In this document: positions 56,031-64,000 of the stretch, one piece after another
How the letters are laid out: each line of letters opens with the position of its first letter
Position numbering within the stretch: the first letter of the stretch is position 1
DNA from: Mycobacterium simulans
GTDB lineage: Bacteria; Actinomycetota; Actinomycetes; Mycobacteriales; Mycobacteriaceae
Direction: 5' to 3'
DNA: 64,000 bases
Assembly (NCBI RefSeq): GCF_900232995.1
Contig: NZ_OCVX01000001.1
Coordinates: 29,670-93,669 of the forward strand
Notes under the pieces: generated by a model
Seen by the model: only the letters and a program-made list of their open reading frames with translations
The model's database searches: none
Told to the model about the DNA's origin: nothing
Program-made: the position numbers and the translations under genes

Positions 56031-57008
56031 GTGTTCCCGTTCCGCTACACCAAAGCCGCCGACGAGCAGTCGGCGTTGCGGGCGGGGGCAGCCGGCGCTC
56101 GTTACATCGCCGGCGGCACCATGCTCGTCGACCTGATGCGCGAAACCGTCGAACGTCCCGATTCGCTGGTCGACATCAACGCTCTGCCCTACACGTCGAT
56201 CGATGTGCAGCCCGCAAGTATCCGCGTCGGATCCTTGGTGCGAATTTCCGAACTCGGCGCGCACCCTGTCGTCGAGCAACGGGTTCCCATGATCACTCAG
56301 GCCATATTGCTCACTGCCTCCGCTCAGCTGCGCAACATGGCGTCAATCGGCGGCAACCTGTTGCAGCGCACGAGATGCCTGTATTTCCGCGACGTGTCGG
56401 CGGCATGCAACCGACGTACCCCAGGCACGGGCTGCTCGGCAATCGAGGGACGTAACCGCACGAACGCAATCCTTGGCACCAGCCAACACTGCGTCGCGGC
56501 CCACCCATCGGACCTCGCGGTTGCACTGGTGGCGCTGGACGCGATAGTGGTGACTCGGCATATCTCTGGGGAACGGCGCGTTCCGATTTCGGAACTGTTC
56601 CGACGACCAGGTGACTCACCTGAGCGAGAGCATAACCTTCGTCCGGGCGAGCTGATCGTCGCCATCGAAGTGCCGATCGGGCCCGAGACCCGTCGGTCCG
56701 GCTTCTTCAAGGTGCGAGACCGTGAGTCCTATCAGTTCGCACTGGCCTCAGCGGCTGTCGCCCTCGACATCGCTGCCGGTGTCATACGCGGTGCAAGGGT
56801 CGCCGTCGGCGGGGTCGCCACTGTGCCGTGGCGCTTGCCAGCCGTCGAAACGGCACTTCGGGGCCTGCCGGCCACTGCCGACGTGTTCCGCCGTGTCGCC
56901 GCGCTTGCCGCTGACGGGGCAACGCCGTTGCGCGAGAACGGTTTCAAGGTCGAACTGGTTAAGCGGGTGGTTGAGCGACAATTGGCGACCGTGGCGGCCC
57001 TACCATGA
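56031..57008 (+). CDS. Molybdenum aldehyde oxidoreductase, FAD subunit (PaoB-like)
   Basis: 325 residues. FAD-binding YIAGGTMLVDLM and ASIGGNLLQRTRC, followed by a cysteine-rich insertion (RTRCLYFRDVSAACN, GTGCSAIEG) of the kind that holds an extra [4Fe-4S] cluster in PaoB. It passes electrons from the molybdenum and iron-sulfur subunits. GTG start three bases after paoA-like; the next gene starts seven bases downstream, so all three form one operon. Confidence 0.9.
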   Translation: MFPFRYTKAADEQSALRAGAAGARYIAGGTMLVDLMRETVERPDSLVDINALPYTSIDVQPASIRVGSLVRISELGAHPVVEQRVPMITQAILLTASAQLRNMASIGGNLLQRTRCLYFRDVSAACNRRTPGTGCSAIEGRNRTNAILGTSQHCVAAHPSDLAVALVALDAIVVTRHISGERRVPISELFRRPGDSPEREHNLRPGELIVAIEVPIGPETRRSGFFKVRDRESYQFALASAAVALDIAAGVIRGARVAVGGVATVPWRLPAVETALRGLPATADVFRRVAALAADGATPLRENGFKVELVKRVVERQLATVAALP

Positions 57009-57015
57009 TGAAGCC

Positions 57016-59193
57016 GTGACGCACGCATTTGCCGCCGCGCGAGTTGTCTCCGGCCAGCCGATTAGCCGGGTGGATGGTCCGCGGAAGGTGACCGGTGAAG
57101 CCGCCTACACGGCCGACAACGAGATTCCGGGGTTGGTGTACGGTGCGCTGGTCTGTAGCACGGTCGCCTGCGGCGGCATCGAACACATCGACATCGGTGC
57201 TGCACTGCGGCAGCGTGACGTGCTTCGGGTGCTGACCGACTTCGCCGAGGTCAAACTGTCCTTCGACGCACGCAAGGTTTCCTTCTTCGGACAGCCGCTG
57301 GCCATGGTGGTGGCGACAACTCCCGAGGCAGCAGCCCACGGAGCCGCGCTGGTCCAGGTTCGCTACTCGAAACAGCCGTCGTTGACGGATATCGCTGCTC
57401 CGCAAGCTATTTCGCAACCCGGCCGTTTCAACCGCGAGTACGTCCGAGGCAACCCGGAGCAAGCACTGGGTAGCGCTTCGGTGGTCACAGATCTCTACTT
57501 CAGCATCGCGCGCAACAATCACAATCCCATGGAAATGCCGGCAACCATCGCCAAGTGGGAAGGCGACCGGCTGACAGTCTGGGACAAAGTCCAGAGCATC
57601 AGCTCAGTGCGACAGTCGTATGCCGAGGCGATGAGTGTGCCGGAAGAAAACATACGGCTGATCTCGCCATTCGTCGGCGGCGCATTCGGCAGTGCCAGCC
57701 AGACCTGGCCGCATCAATTGCTGACCGCATTCACCGCTCGCCAGGTGCGACGACCCGTCAAGCTGGTGCTGACCCGTAAGCAGATGTACAGCGGAATCGG
57801 ATACCGACCTACCAGCCGCCAGCGCATGGTGATTGGGGCGGACCCATCCGGGCGCATCGACGCCATGATTCACGATGGTCGCACGGAAACAGCCAGATAC
57901 AGACTCTATGAGGACTCACTCGTCCGCAATGCGCGGTTCCTCTATCGCGTCCCGAATATGCGATCGACGTATCGCGTTGTGCCACTGGATGTCAACCTGC
58001 CGACCTTTATGAGGGGGCCTGGGGCGGTCAGCGGTGCGGTTGCGCTGGAGTGCGGCATGGACGATCTCGCACACCAGCTGGGTATTGACCCAATCGAATT
58101 GCGGTTGCGCAACGAACCCGATATAGACCAGACCAATGGGATGCAGTTTTCCACAAGGCGGCTCACCGAGTGCCTTAGGCAGGGTGCAGCGACGTTCGAG
58201 TGGCAACGGCGGAACCCACTGCCAGGCGCCACCCGCGACGGGGATCAACTACTCGGGATCGGTATGGCCGTTGCCACCTATCACACGTATCGCAGTGTAT
58301 GTAGCGCTGTCGCAAGGGTTTTGGCCGATGGCACCGCCGAGGTGCAAAGCGGAACCAGCGACATGGGGCCTGGTACATATACGTCGATGACGCAGGTCGC
58401 CGCCGATGCACTGGGCATGCCGTTGAGCCGGGTGCGATTCGAACTGGGCGATTCCCGGTTCCCGGAGGCACCGCCGCATTCGGCGTCTCGAACCATGGCG
58501 AGCGTGGGTTCTGCGGTGTCCGCCGCTGGGAATATGCTGCGCGACAAGTTCATTCGCACTGCAGTGACCGACCCAGGATCACCACTAAACGGTCTGCGAC
58601 CCGAAGACGTGGCGGTCACCGATGGCCGCATGTTGTCCACAATCTCGAGGGCCGGACCAGAGCGCGCAGAGTCGTACCGGGATCTCCTGCGTCGACGCGG
58701 CTGGCCCTGGCTGGAGTCTGAACAGACATGGGTACCCGACGATGCCGAGAACCGATACTCGACATACGCCTACGGAGCCGTATTCGCAGAAGTGGCCGTC
58801 GACGCGCTACTCGCGACGGTGCGGGTCCGCCGCATCTATGCGTGCTACGACGCGGGCCGGGTGATCAATCCGAAGCTCGCGCATAGTCAGGCGATCGGCG
58901 GCATGGTCGGCGGGATTGGGATGGCTCTGTTGGAAGCGACCCAACTGGATCATCGCGACGGTCGGATAGTCAACGCAAACATGTCCGATTACCTGGTTCC
59001 GGTCAACGCCGATGCGCCAGCGCTGGATGCAACATTCTTGCCTGCAGAAGATATGGTCGCCAATCCCCTCGGTGTCAAGGGACTCGGCGAGTTGGTGATC
59101 GTCGGGGTTCCGGCGGCGATCGCCAACGCGGTGTTCAATGCCACCGGAAGGCGAGTGACTGATCTGCCCATTACCGTGGAGAAGTTGCTGTGA
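57016..59193 (+). CDS. Molybdenum aldehyde oxidoreductase, molybdopterin subunit (PaoC-like)
   Basis: 725 residues from the GTG at 57016; the open frame reaches back to 56722 but there it overlaps the FAD gene in another frame. Molybdopterin motifs include VGGAFGSASQ and FMRGPGAVSGAVALE, and the C-terminal GVKGLGELV supplies the catalytic Glu. The substrate channel is not predictable; PaoABC oxidises aromatic aldehydes to acids, and a benzoate-type product would fit the p-hydroxybenzoate pathway that follows. That link is inference. Confidence 0.92.
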   Translation: MTHAFAAARVVSGQPISRVDGPRKVTGEAAYTADNEIPGLVYGALVCSTVACGGIEHIDIGAALRQRDVLRVLTDFAEVKLSFDARKVSFFGQPLAMVVATTPEAAAHGAALVQVRYSKQPSLTDIAAPQAISQPGRFNREYVRGNPEQALGSASVVTDLYFSIARNNHNPMEMPATIAKWEGDRLTVWDKVQSISSVRQSYAEAMSVPEENIRLISPFVGGAFGSASQTWPHQLLTAFTARQVRRPVKLVLTRKQMYSGIGYRPTSRQRMVIGADPSGRIDAMIHDGRTETARYRLYEDSLVRNARFLYRVPNMRSTYRVVPLDVNLPTFMRGPGAVSGAVALECGMDDLAHQLGIDPIELRLRNEPDIDQTNGMQFSTRRLTECLRQGAATFEWQRRNPLPGATRDGDQLLGIGMAVATYHTYRSVCSAVARVLADGTAEVQSGTSDMGPGTYTSMTQVAADALGMPLSRVRFELGDSRFPEAPPHSASRTMASVGSAVSAAGNMLRDKFIRTAVTDPGSPLNGLRPEDVAVTDGRMLSTISRAGPERAESYRDLLRRRGWPWLESEQTWVPDDAENRYSTYAYGAVFAEVAVDALLATVRVRRIYACYDAGRVINPKLAHSQAIGGMVGGIGMALLEATQLDHRDGRIVNANMSDYLVPVNADAPALDATFLPAEDMVANPLGVKGLGELVIVGVPAAIANAVFNATGRRVTDLPITVEKLL

Positions 59194-59365
59194 AAATGGT
59201 GGCCGGTGGGTGTGCATGCTGCCGTGCTACTGGGTAGAACCCTGGCTATTGTGTCCGTAGCAGCTAGTCGATGCCGTGCATAATCTTTCTGGAAACTCCA
59301 GACATCGTCGATAGCGAAACCGCGCTACAAGCGGAAGCTTACCTAGTGGAAGGTTACCGAGCCCA

Positions 59366-59596
59366 ATGAGCGTAAACCCGTTCGATGACGACAACGGCAC
59401 TTTCTTCGTCCTGGTCAACGACGAGGAACAGCACAGCCTATGGCCAACTTTTGCCGAGGTTCCCGAGGGCTGGCGGGTGGTTTACGGCGAGGCCCAGCGC
59501 CAAGCGTGCCTGGACTATATCGACGAAAATTGGACCGACATTCGGCCGAAGAGCTTGCGCGAGAAGCTGGCCCAGCGTCGGGCCGTTGAGGCGTAA
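59366..59596 (+). CDS. MbtH-like protein
   Basis: 76 residues with [20 protein letters not shown], the SLWP signature and the PEGW motif, all typical of MbtH proteins, which bind and activate NRPS adenylation domains. GGAAGG lies upstream. No NRPS is visible in this window, but a PKS starts 1.3 kb downstream, so NRPS modules may lie beyond the right edge. Confidence 0.93.
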   Translation: MSVNPFDDDNGTFFVLVNDEEQHSLWPTFAEVPEGWRVVYGEAQRQACLDYIDENWTDIRPKSLREKLAQRRAVEA

Positions 59597-60132
59597 GCCA
59601 CCACAAGGCTGACCTACGGCCGCACCCGCTGCGCACGGCTCTCGCCGACCAAGCATGCGGTGCGGGTTGAATTCTCTGGGCGCGACCACCAGTTTGTCGG
59701 CGACGTGACCGCGACCCTACAGGCGCAGGCGTCCCGCAATGCCCACACATAGTTGTCATTCACGTCGGTCCAGGCGCCATCACGTGCACGTCGGAATCGA
59801 CAAGCAAGTGTCTGCACGGCTGGTGTGGTGGTGATTATCGGGATCGGTTGGGCGCATCAAAATCAACTTCAACGGTCGTTCGGAATCGGCCTACTCATAC
59901 GTTAGACGCACCCATGGCACGCGGCGAGCATTCCGGGGAGTCAATGTGCACTCTGCGCGCTTCAGGCCTTCCAGTCGAGGCTATTTGCCCGTGGAAGGTA
60001 TTGCCTGAGTGAATTAAATTCCTCTCACTAACCTCCACCGCGGACCGCGAGAGCGGTTCCGATCTTGCCGGCCGATTGTTTGTGCCGACGAGGTCGGATG
60101 GTCGAGACCATTTCCAGCTTGAGGAGAACGCC
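59597..60132. other. Intergenic region, no firm gene
   Basis: The mbtH-like frame stays open past its TAA for about 50 codons (to 59750), perhaps a lost extension. An AT-rich palindrome GAATTAAATTC lies at 60011-60021. No RNA gene was recognised. Confidence 0.4.
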
Positions 60133-60771
60133 ATGATCGGGGACGCCGCCAATCCTCAATTCACCAGCGTCTTCAATGTCGCGCGCCCTAGCGTTGGCAG
60201 TCGTAGGCCCCAGTGTCGTAACCCACTCCGCAAACGACCTGTCAGGAAACGCCTTCTAGTTGAGGAGGAGCTCCGTGAGCTTAGCCGTGATCTCCGCATG
60301 CTTATCGCAACCAATGGAACTCTCACTGGGATTCTCGGCGTCGTCACCGATGACGACATCGATGTCGAGATTATTGAGCAGGACAGTCATTCCACTGCGC
60401 CGAAGACCGCCGATTGTGAGCAATTGCCGACCGGCCGAACCGTGCAACGCAGATTCTTACTCAAGGGCCGGCGTTCGGGCCACCCGTTCGTCGCTGTCGA
60501 GGCATTGATAGCAGTCGATCTTTTGCCACCGGCACTAGCGACAAGCTTGACAACAACGAATCGCCCTCTTTGCGAGCTAATGATACGCAGCGGGATTGAA
60601 ACTTATAGAGAGACAGCGAAGGTTTGGATGGCTGAATTGCCCGTGTGGGCGATATCGGGTGAAGATCAGGATTCACTTCCGGCGGTCGCGCGTCGATACC
60701 GCACATTTATCGGACGTCAGCCAACCCTGACCATCACAGAGTACTTCCCGCAAAATGCATTCTCGGACTAA
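60133..60771 (+). CDS. Chorismate pyruvate-lyase (Rv2949c-like)
   Basis: 212 residues, clearly related to Rv2949c: ELSRDLRMLIATNGTLTGIL, RFLLKGRRSGHPFVAVEALI and RRYRTFIGRQPTLTITEYF match region by region. Rv2949c converts chorismate to p-hydroxybenzoate, the only source of this starter unit in M. tuberculosis. There is a ~35-residue basic N-terminal extension relative to it. GAGGAG lies before the ATG. In tuberculosis the gene precedes fadD22; here the FadD22-like domain is fused to a PKS downstream. Confidence 0.9.
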   Translation: MIGDAANPQFTSVFNVARPSVGSRRPQCRNPLRKRPVRKRLLVEEELRELSRDLRMLIATNGTLTGILGVVTDDDIDVEIIEQDSHSTAPKTADCEQLPTGRTVQRRFLLKGRRSGHPFVAVEALIAVDLLPPALATSLTTTNRPLCELMIRSGIETYRETAKVWMAELPVWAISGEDQDSLPAVARRYRTFIGRQPTLTITEYFPQNAFSD

Positions 60772-60907
60772 ACGTCAGAGAATGTTCGGCTGGACGGTCA
60801 CAGAATGACTGGACCGTGCGGGATGAACGAACAGCCAACAGTCTCTTCGAAAGCTACGGCGCGACACATCGTGGTCACACAAGCAAGCTTGATGGGGTCA
60901 TCAAATA

Positions 60908-63900
60908 ATGCGGAATGGCAATAGCGCGAGAACACTCGCCAAGAGAGCCGCAAAAGAAGGCTGGTGCGACGCGCCTGCGTACCACACGCCGGACATCGTC
61001 ACTCATGGCCAAATCCATGACGGTGCTTTACGGCTTGGCGAGGTGCTGAGAAGCCACGGCCTTCGCCGGGGTGATCGTGTCCTGTTGTGCCTGCCGGATT
61101 CGCTGGACCTCGTGCAATTATTGTTGGCCTGCCTAGCACGGGGATTTTTGGCATTTGTCGCGAATCCGGAGCTTCATCCTGATGACCACGGATTTCAGGA
61201 GCGTGACACCGAGCCGGCGCTTGTCGTCACGACTGCCGCTCTGCACGACCGGTTTTCGCGATCGCTCGTTGTGACCGCAGCAGAGCTGCGATCCGATGCG
61301 ACGGGAGCCGAGCCGGCCGACTACGAGCCGATGCGTGGTGACGCGCTTGCATACGCCACGTATTCTTCGGGCACCACCGGCTCGCCCAAAGCTGCACTGC
61401 ATCGCCATGCCGACGTGTCGACGTTTGTCGAGGCAGTGGGTCGACGTGCGTTGCGGCTCACTCCCGACGATGTTGGGCTAAGCAGCGCACGCATGTATTT
61501 TGCGTATGGCCTGGGTAATTCGGTCTGGTTTCCGCTTGCGACAGGTAGCTCAGCAGTCATCAGCCGGTCACCGGTAACTCCCGAATCGGCGGCTAAGCTC
61601 AGTCAGAGATTTGCGCCGTCGGTGCTTTACGGTGTACCAACTCTATTTTCACGAATTCTCGATACTTGTTCGCCCGATTCGTTCCGTTCGCTTCGCTGCG
61701 TAGTGTCAGCAGGAGAGGCCCTCGAACTCGGTCTCGCCACGCGACTCAAAGACTTTTTCGGCGGCATTCCCATCCTGGATGGGCTCGGCTCGACCGAGGT
61801 GGGGCAAACATTTGTCTCGAATAGGGTCGATGAATGGCGCCTTGGTACGTTAGGAAAGGTCCTCCCGCCTTACGCGATACGCGTGGTAGCGCCGGATGGC
61901 ACGACCGCCGAACCCGGAGCGGTCGGTGAGCTATGGGTCCGAGGACCATCGATCTCGCCGAGGTACTGGAACCGCGACGAACCGCTTTTGCTACAAGAGG
62001 AGAATTGGCTCGACACCCGGGATATGGTGCGCGTTGACGGCGAAGGATGGGTCACCTATCACGGGCGCGCGGATGAAGTCGAAATCATCGGCGGCGTCAA
62101 CGTTAATCCGGAGGAGATCGAGCGGATCATTCTCGAAGAGGACGCGGTCGGTGAGACCTTGGTTGTCGGACTGAAGGAGGCGACGGGCGCGTCCGTCTTG
62201 CAGGCGTTTCTCGTCCCGCAGCGGGACGCAATCCTTGATCAAGCGGTAATTCAGCAGATTTACCAGCGATTGCGTGGGCGGTTGTCGTCGTCTAAAGTGC
62301 CGCACCGCTTTGCCATTCTTGAGCAGCTTCCGCGAACTGGTACCGGAAAATTGATGCGTAGTGTGCTACGAGCGGAGAGTCCGACGACGCCTATTTGGCA
62401 ATTGTCATCCACGACACCCAGATCAGGCCCAACGGTGGATGTAACTGGCACGTCGGCTTCGACAAATCAAACGGTTGCAGAGAATGTTGCAGGGAATGTT
62501 CCAAAAATGTCGCTCGTTGAGCGCCTGGCGGCTTTGCAGCAAGAACGTTATCGGTTGGTGGTGGACGCGGTTAGTACAGCGACCGCGGAAATGCTGGGCC
62601 AGGCCGATCCGCAGTCGATAAACCACGCTAGCGCGTTCTCGGATATGGGCTTCAACTCCCAAATGACGGTCGAACTGCGCAATCGATTAGCAACGGTAAC
62701 CGGCCTGAATCTGCCTGACACGGTCGGATGGGACCACGGATCCATAGCAGGGTTAGCCAAATATTTGGAGGGAGAACTATCTGGAGGGGATAAACCGGTG
62801 ACGGCGCCCTCGCCAGCACAGGTGGATGAGCCCGTCGCGGTCATCGGCATGGCGTGCCGGTTTCCTGGGGGGATTGATTCAGCGCAAGCGTTGTGGGAGG
62901 TGGTCAGTAGCGGTACCGATGTGATGGGGGCTTTCCCGGCGGATCGGGGCTGGGATTTGGCGGAGTTGTTTGATCTCGATCCTGACGCGGGGGGCAAGAC
63001 CTACACCCGTTACGGCGCCTTCCTGGCTAGCGCCGCCGATTTCGACGCGGAGTTCTTCGGCATCTCGGCCCGCGAGGCGTTGTCCACCGATCCGCAGCAG
63101 CGGTTGTTCCTGGAAGTGTGTTGGGAGGCTTTGGAAACCGCGGGTATCGATCCGGCCGGGTTGGTCGGCACGGATACCGGGGTGTTTGCCGGGACCTGGG
63201 CACAGCCCTACGGGGATACAGGTTCTGACGGGGCCGAGGGCTACGGCTTGACCGGCAGCGCCACCAGCGTGGCCTCCGGGCGGGTGGCTTATCTGCTGGG
63301 TTTGCAGGGGCCGGCGATCACGGTCGACACGGCCTGCTCGTCATCGCTGGTGGCTGCGCACTTGGCGTGTCAGTCACTGCGCAATGGTGAATCGAGCCTC
63401 GCGCTGGCCGGCGGGGTGACCATCATGACCACACCGGCGTCGTTCACCGAGTTCGCCCGCCAGCGCGGCTTGGCCAGCGATGGGCGTTGTAAAGCGTTCG
63501 CTGCCGCCGCCGATGGCACCGGATGGGGCGAAGGAGCCGGCGCGGTCGTGCTCGAGCGTCTCAGCGATGCCCGCCGCAACAACCATCCGGTGCTGGCCGT
63601 CATCGCCGGATCGGCGATCAACCAAGACGGCGCCTCCAACGGGTTGACCGCCCCCAATGGGCTAGCACAGCAGCGCGTCATCCGACAAGCCGCCGCCAAC
63701 GCCGGGCTCGGGTTAAACCAGGTCGATGTCGTGGAGGCGCACGGCACCGGTACCACCCTGGGGGATCCGATCGAAGCCGGCGCGTTGATCGCCACCTACG
63801 GCGCCCACCGCGGCCCCGAGCAACCGCTGTGGCTGGGGTCGATCAAATCCAACCTGGGACACACCCAAGCCGCTGCCGGGGCGGCGGGCCTGATCAAAAT

Positions 63901-64000
63901 GATCGCCGCCCTCAACCACGATGTGTTGCCGCCCACCCTGCACGTGGATCGTCCCAGCCCACACGTCGACTGGTCGGCGGGCACCGTACGCCTGCTCACC
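60908..64000 (+). CDS. FadD22-like p-hydroxybenzoyl-AMP ligase/ACP fused to a type I PKS (3' end outside window)
   Basis: A single frame of at least 1031 residues runs off the window. Residues 1-500 match FadD22 from MRNGN onward ([33 protein letters not shown], the [10 protein letters not shown] lysine). A carrier domain follows with GFNSQMTV, the attachment Ser at 584. In FadD22 the protein then ends with ~90 more residues; here the linker goes directly into a ketosynthase ([15 protein letters not shown] at 641; active-site DTACSSS with Cys810; EAHGTGT; SNLGHT) like those of modular Pks12-type synthases. It would load p-hydroxybenzoate and begin chain extension on one polypeptide. Confidence 0.9.
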   Translation, partial: MRNGNSARTLAKRAAKEGWCDAPAYHTPDIVTHGQIHDGALRLGEVLRSHGLRRGDRVLLCLPDSLDLVQLLLACLARGFLAFVANPELHPDDHGFQERDTEPALVVTTAALHDRFSRSLVVTAAELRSDATGAEPADYEPMRGDALAYATYSSGTTGSPKAALHRHADVSTFVEAVGRRALRLTPDDVGLSSARMYFAYGLGNSVWFPLATGSSAVISRSPVTPESAAKLSQRFAPSVLYGVPTLFSRILDTCSPDSFRSLRCVVSAGEALELGLATRLKDFFGGIPILDGLGSTEVGQTFVSNRVDEWRLGTLGKVLPPYAIRVVAPDGTTAEPGAVGELWVRGPSISPRYWNRDEPLLLQEENWLDTRDMVRVDGEGWVTYHGRADEVEIIGGVNVNPEEIERIILEEDAVGETLVVGLKEATGASVLQAFLVPQRDAILDQAVIQQIYQRLRGRLSSSKVPHRFAILEQLPRTGTGKLMRSVLRAESPTTPIWQLSSTTPRSGPTVDVTGTSASTNQTVAENVAGNVPKMSLVERLAALQQERYRLVVDAVSTATAEMLGQADPQSINHASAFSDMGFNSQMTVELRNRLATVTGLNLPDTVGWDHGSIAGLAKYLEGELSGGDKPVTAPSPAQVDEPVAVIGMACRFPGGIDSAQALWEVVSSGTDVMGAFPADRGWDLAELFDLDPDAGGKTYTRYGAFLASAADFDAEFFGISAREALSTDPQQRLFLEVCWEALETAGIDPAGLVGTDTGVFAGTWAQPYGDTGSDGAEGYGLTGSATSVASGRVAYLLGLQGPAITVDTACSSSLVAAHLACQSLRNGESSLALAGGVTIMTTPASFTEFARQRGLASDGRCKAFAAAADGTGWGEGAGAVVLERLSDARRNNHPVLAVIAGSAINQDGASNGLTAPNGLAQQRVIRQAAANAGLGLNQVDVVEAHGTGTTLGDPIEAGALIATYGAHRGPEQPLWLGSIKSNLGHTQAAAGAAGLIKMIAALNHDVLPPTLHVDRPSPHVDWSAGTVRLLT

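Noticed and set aside
59415..59759. Cysteine-containing frame antisense to mbtH
   Set aside because: It covers the well-supported MbtH gene; no motif beyond two CxxC-like pairs.

Overview
The window is high-GC actinobacterial DNA from a slow-growing Mycobacterium. It carries two PPE proteins, an MmpL transporter, a PimC-type mannosyltransferase next to a Tat-exported phospholipase C, FabG3, and the kinase PknF beside its FHA-ABC transporter partner (Rv1747-like). Gene content and partial order recall the Rv1745-Rv1755 and RvD2 neighbourhood of M. tuberculosis, but accessory genes are inserted throughout. The species cannot be fixed from the sequence alone.

Layout. 1-9.2 kb: end of a monooxygenase-like membrane protein, an MmpL transporter, a frameshifted membrane protein, a lipoprotein metallopeptidase, pimC and phospholipase C. 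9.3-17.7 kb: two coupled oxidoreductases, a PPE/PE-PPE esterase, a small lipoprotein, a 213-bp inverted-repeat element, fadD1, a remnant of an L-gulonolactone dehydrogenase-like gene and a PLP enzyme. 18-24.2 kb: VapBC toxin-antitoxin, membrane proteins, an SDR, a truncated methyltransferase and an ESX-associated-like protein. 24.3-31.9 kb: fabG3, amidohydrolase, aldolase-like and AMP-ligase genes facing a TetR plus diiron protein, then two genes that share an upstream repeat (SHOCT membrane protein, M48 protease).

31.9-35.6 kb holds the first main discovery: an unannotated 28-residue peptide gene with a strong ribosome site, followed by a hairpin, a YcaO enzyme and a thiazolinyl-imide-reductase-like enzyme overlapping by 4 bases. 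This looks like a compact RiPP (ribosomal peptide natural product) locus. It is bracketed by a diverged direct repeat of the 3' end of the neighbouring ABC transporter gene, which suggests that it entered as a cassette.

35.5-46 kb: Rv1747-like ABC transporter, pknF, an acidic small protein, an esterase and a very long PPE protein made of 23-25-residue repeats, broken by one frameshift. 46-54.5 kb: HTH-PASTA protein, two paralogous TetR regulators flanking a dehydrogenase, a KstR-like operator with an FAD oxidoreductase, a SnoaL-like pseudogene and a large SARP/NB-ARC/TPR regulator.

55.4-64 kb is the second main discovery: a PaoABC-like molybdenum aldehyde oxidoreductase, an MbtH-like protein, a chorismate pyruvate-lyase (Rv2949c-like) and a gene in which a FadD22-like p-hydroxybenzoyl-AMP ligase plus carrier domain is fused in frame to a type I polyketide synthase ketosynthase that runs off the window. 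Together they predict a p-hydroxybenzoate-primed polyketide or polyketide-peptide pathway separate from the usual phenolic glycolipid locus.
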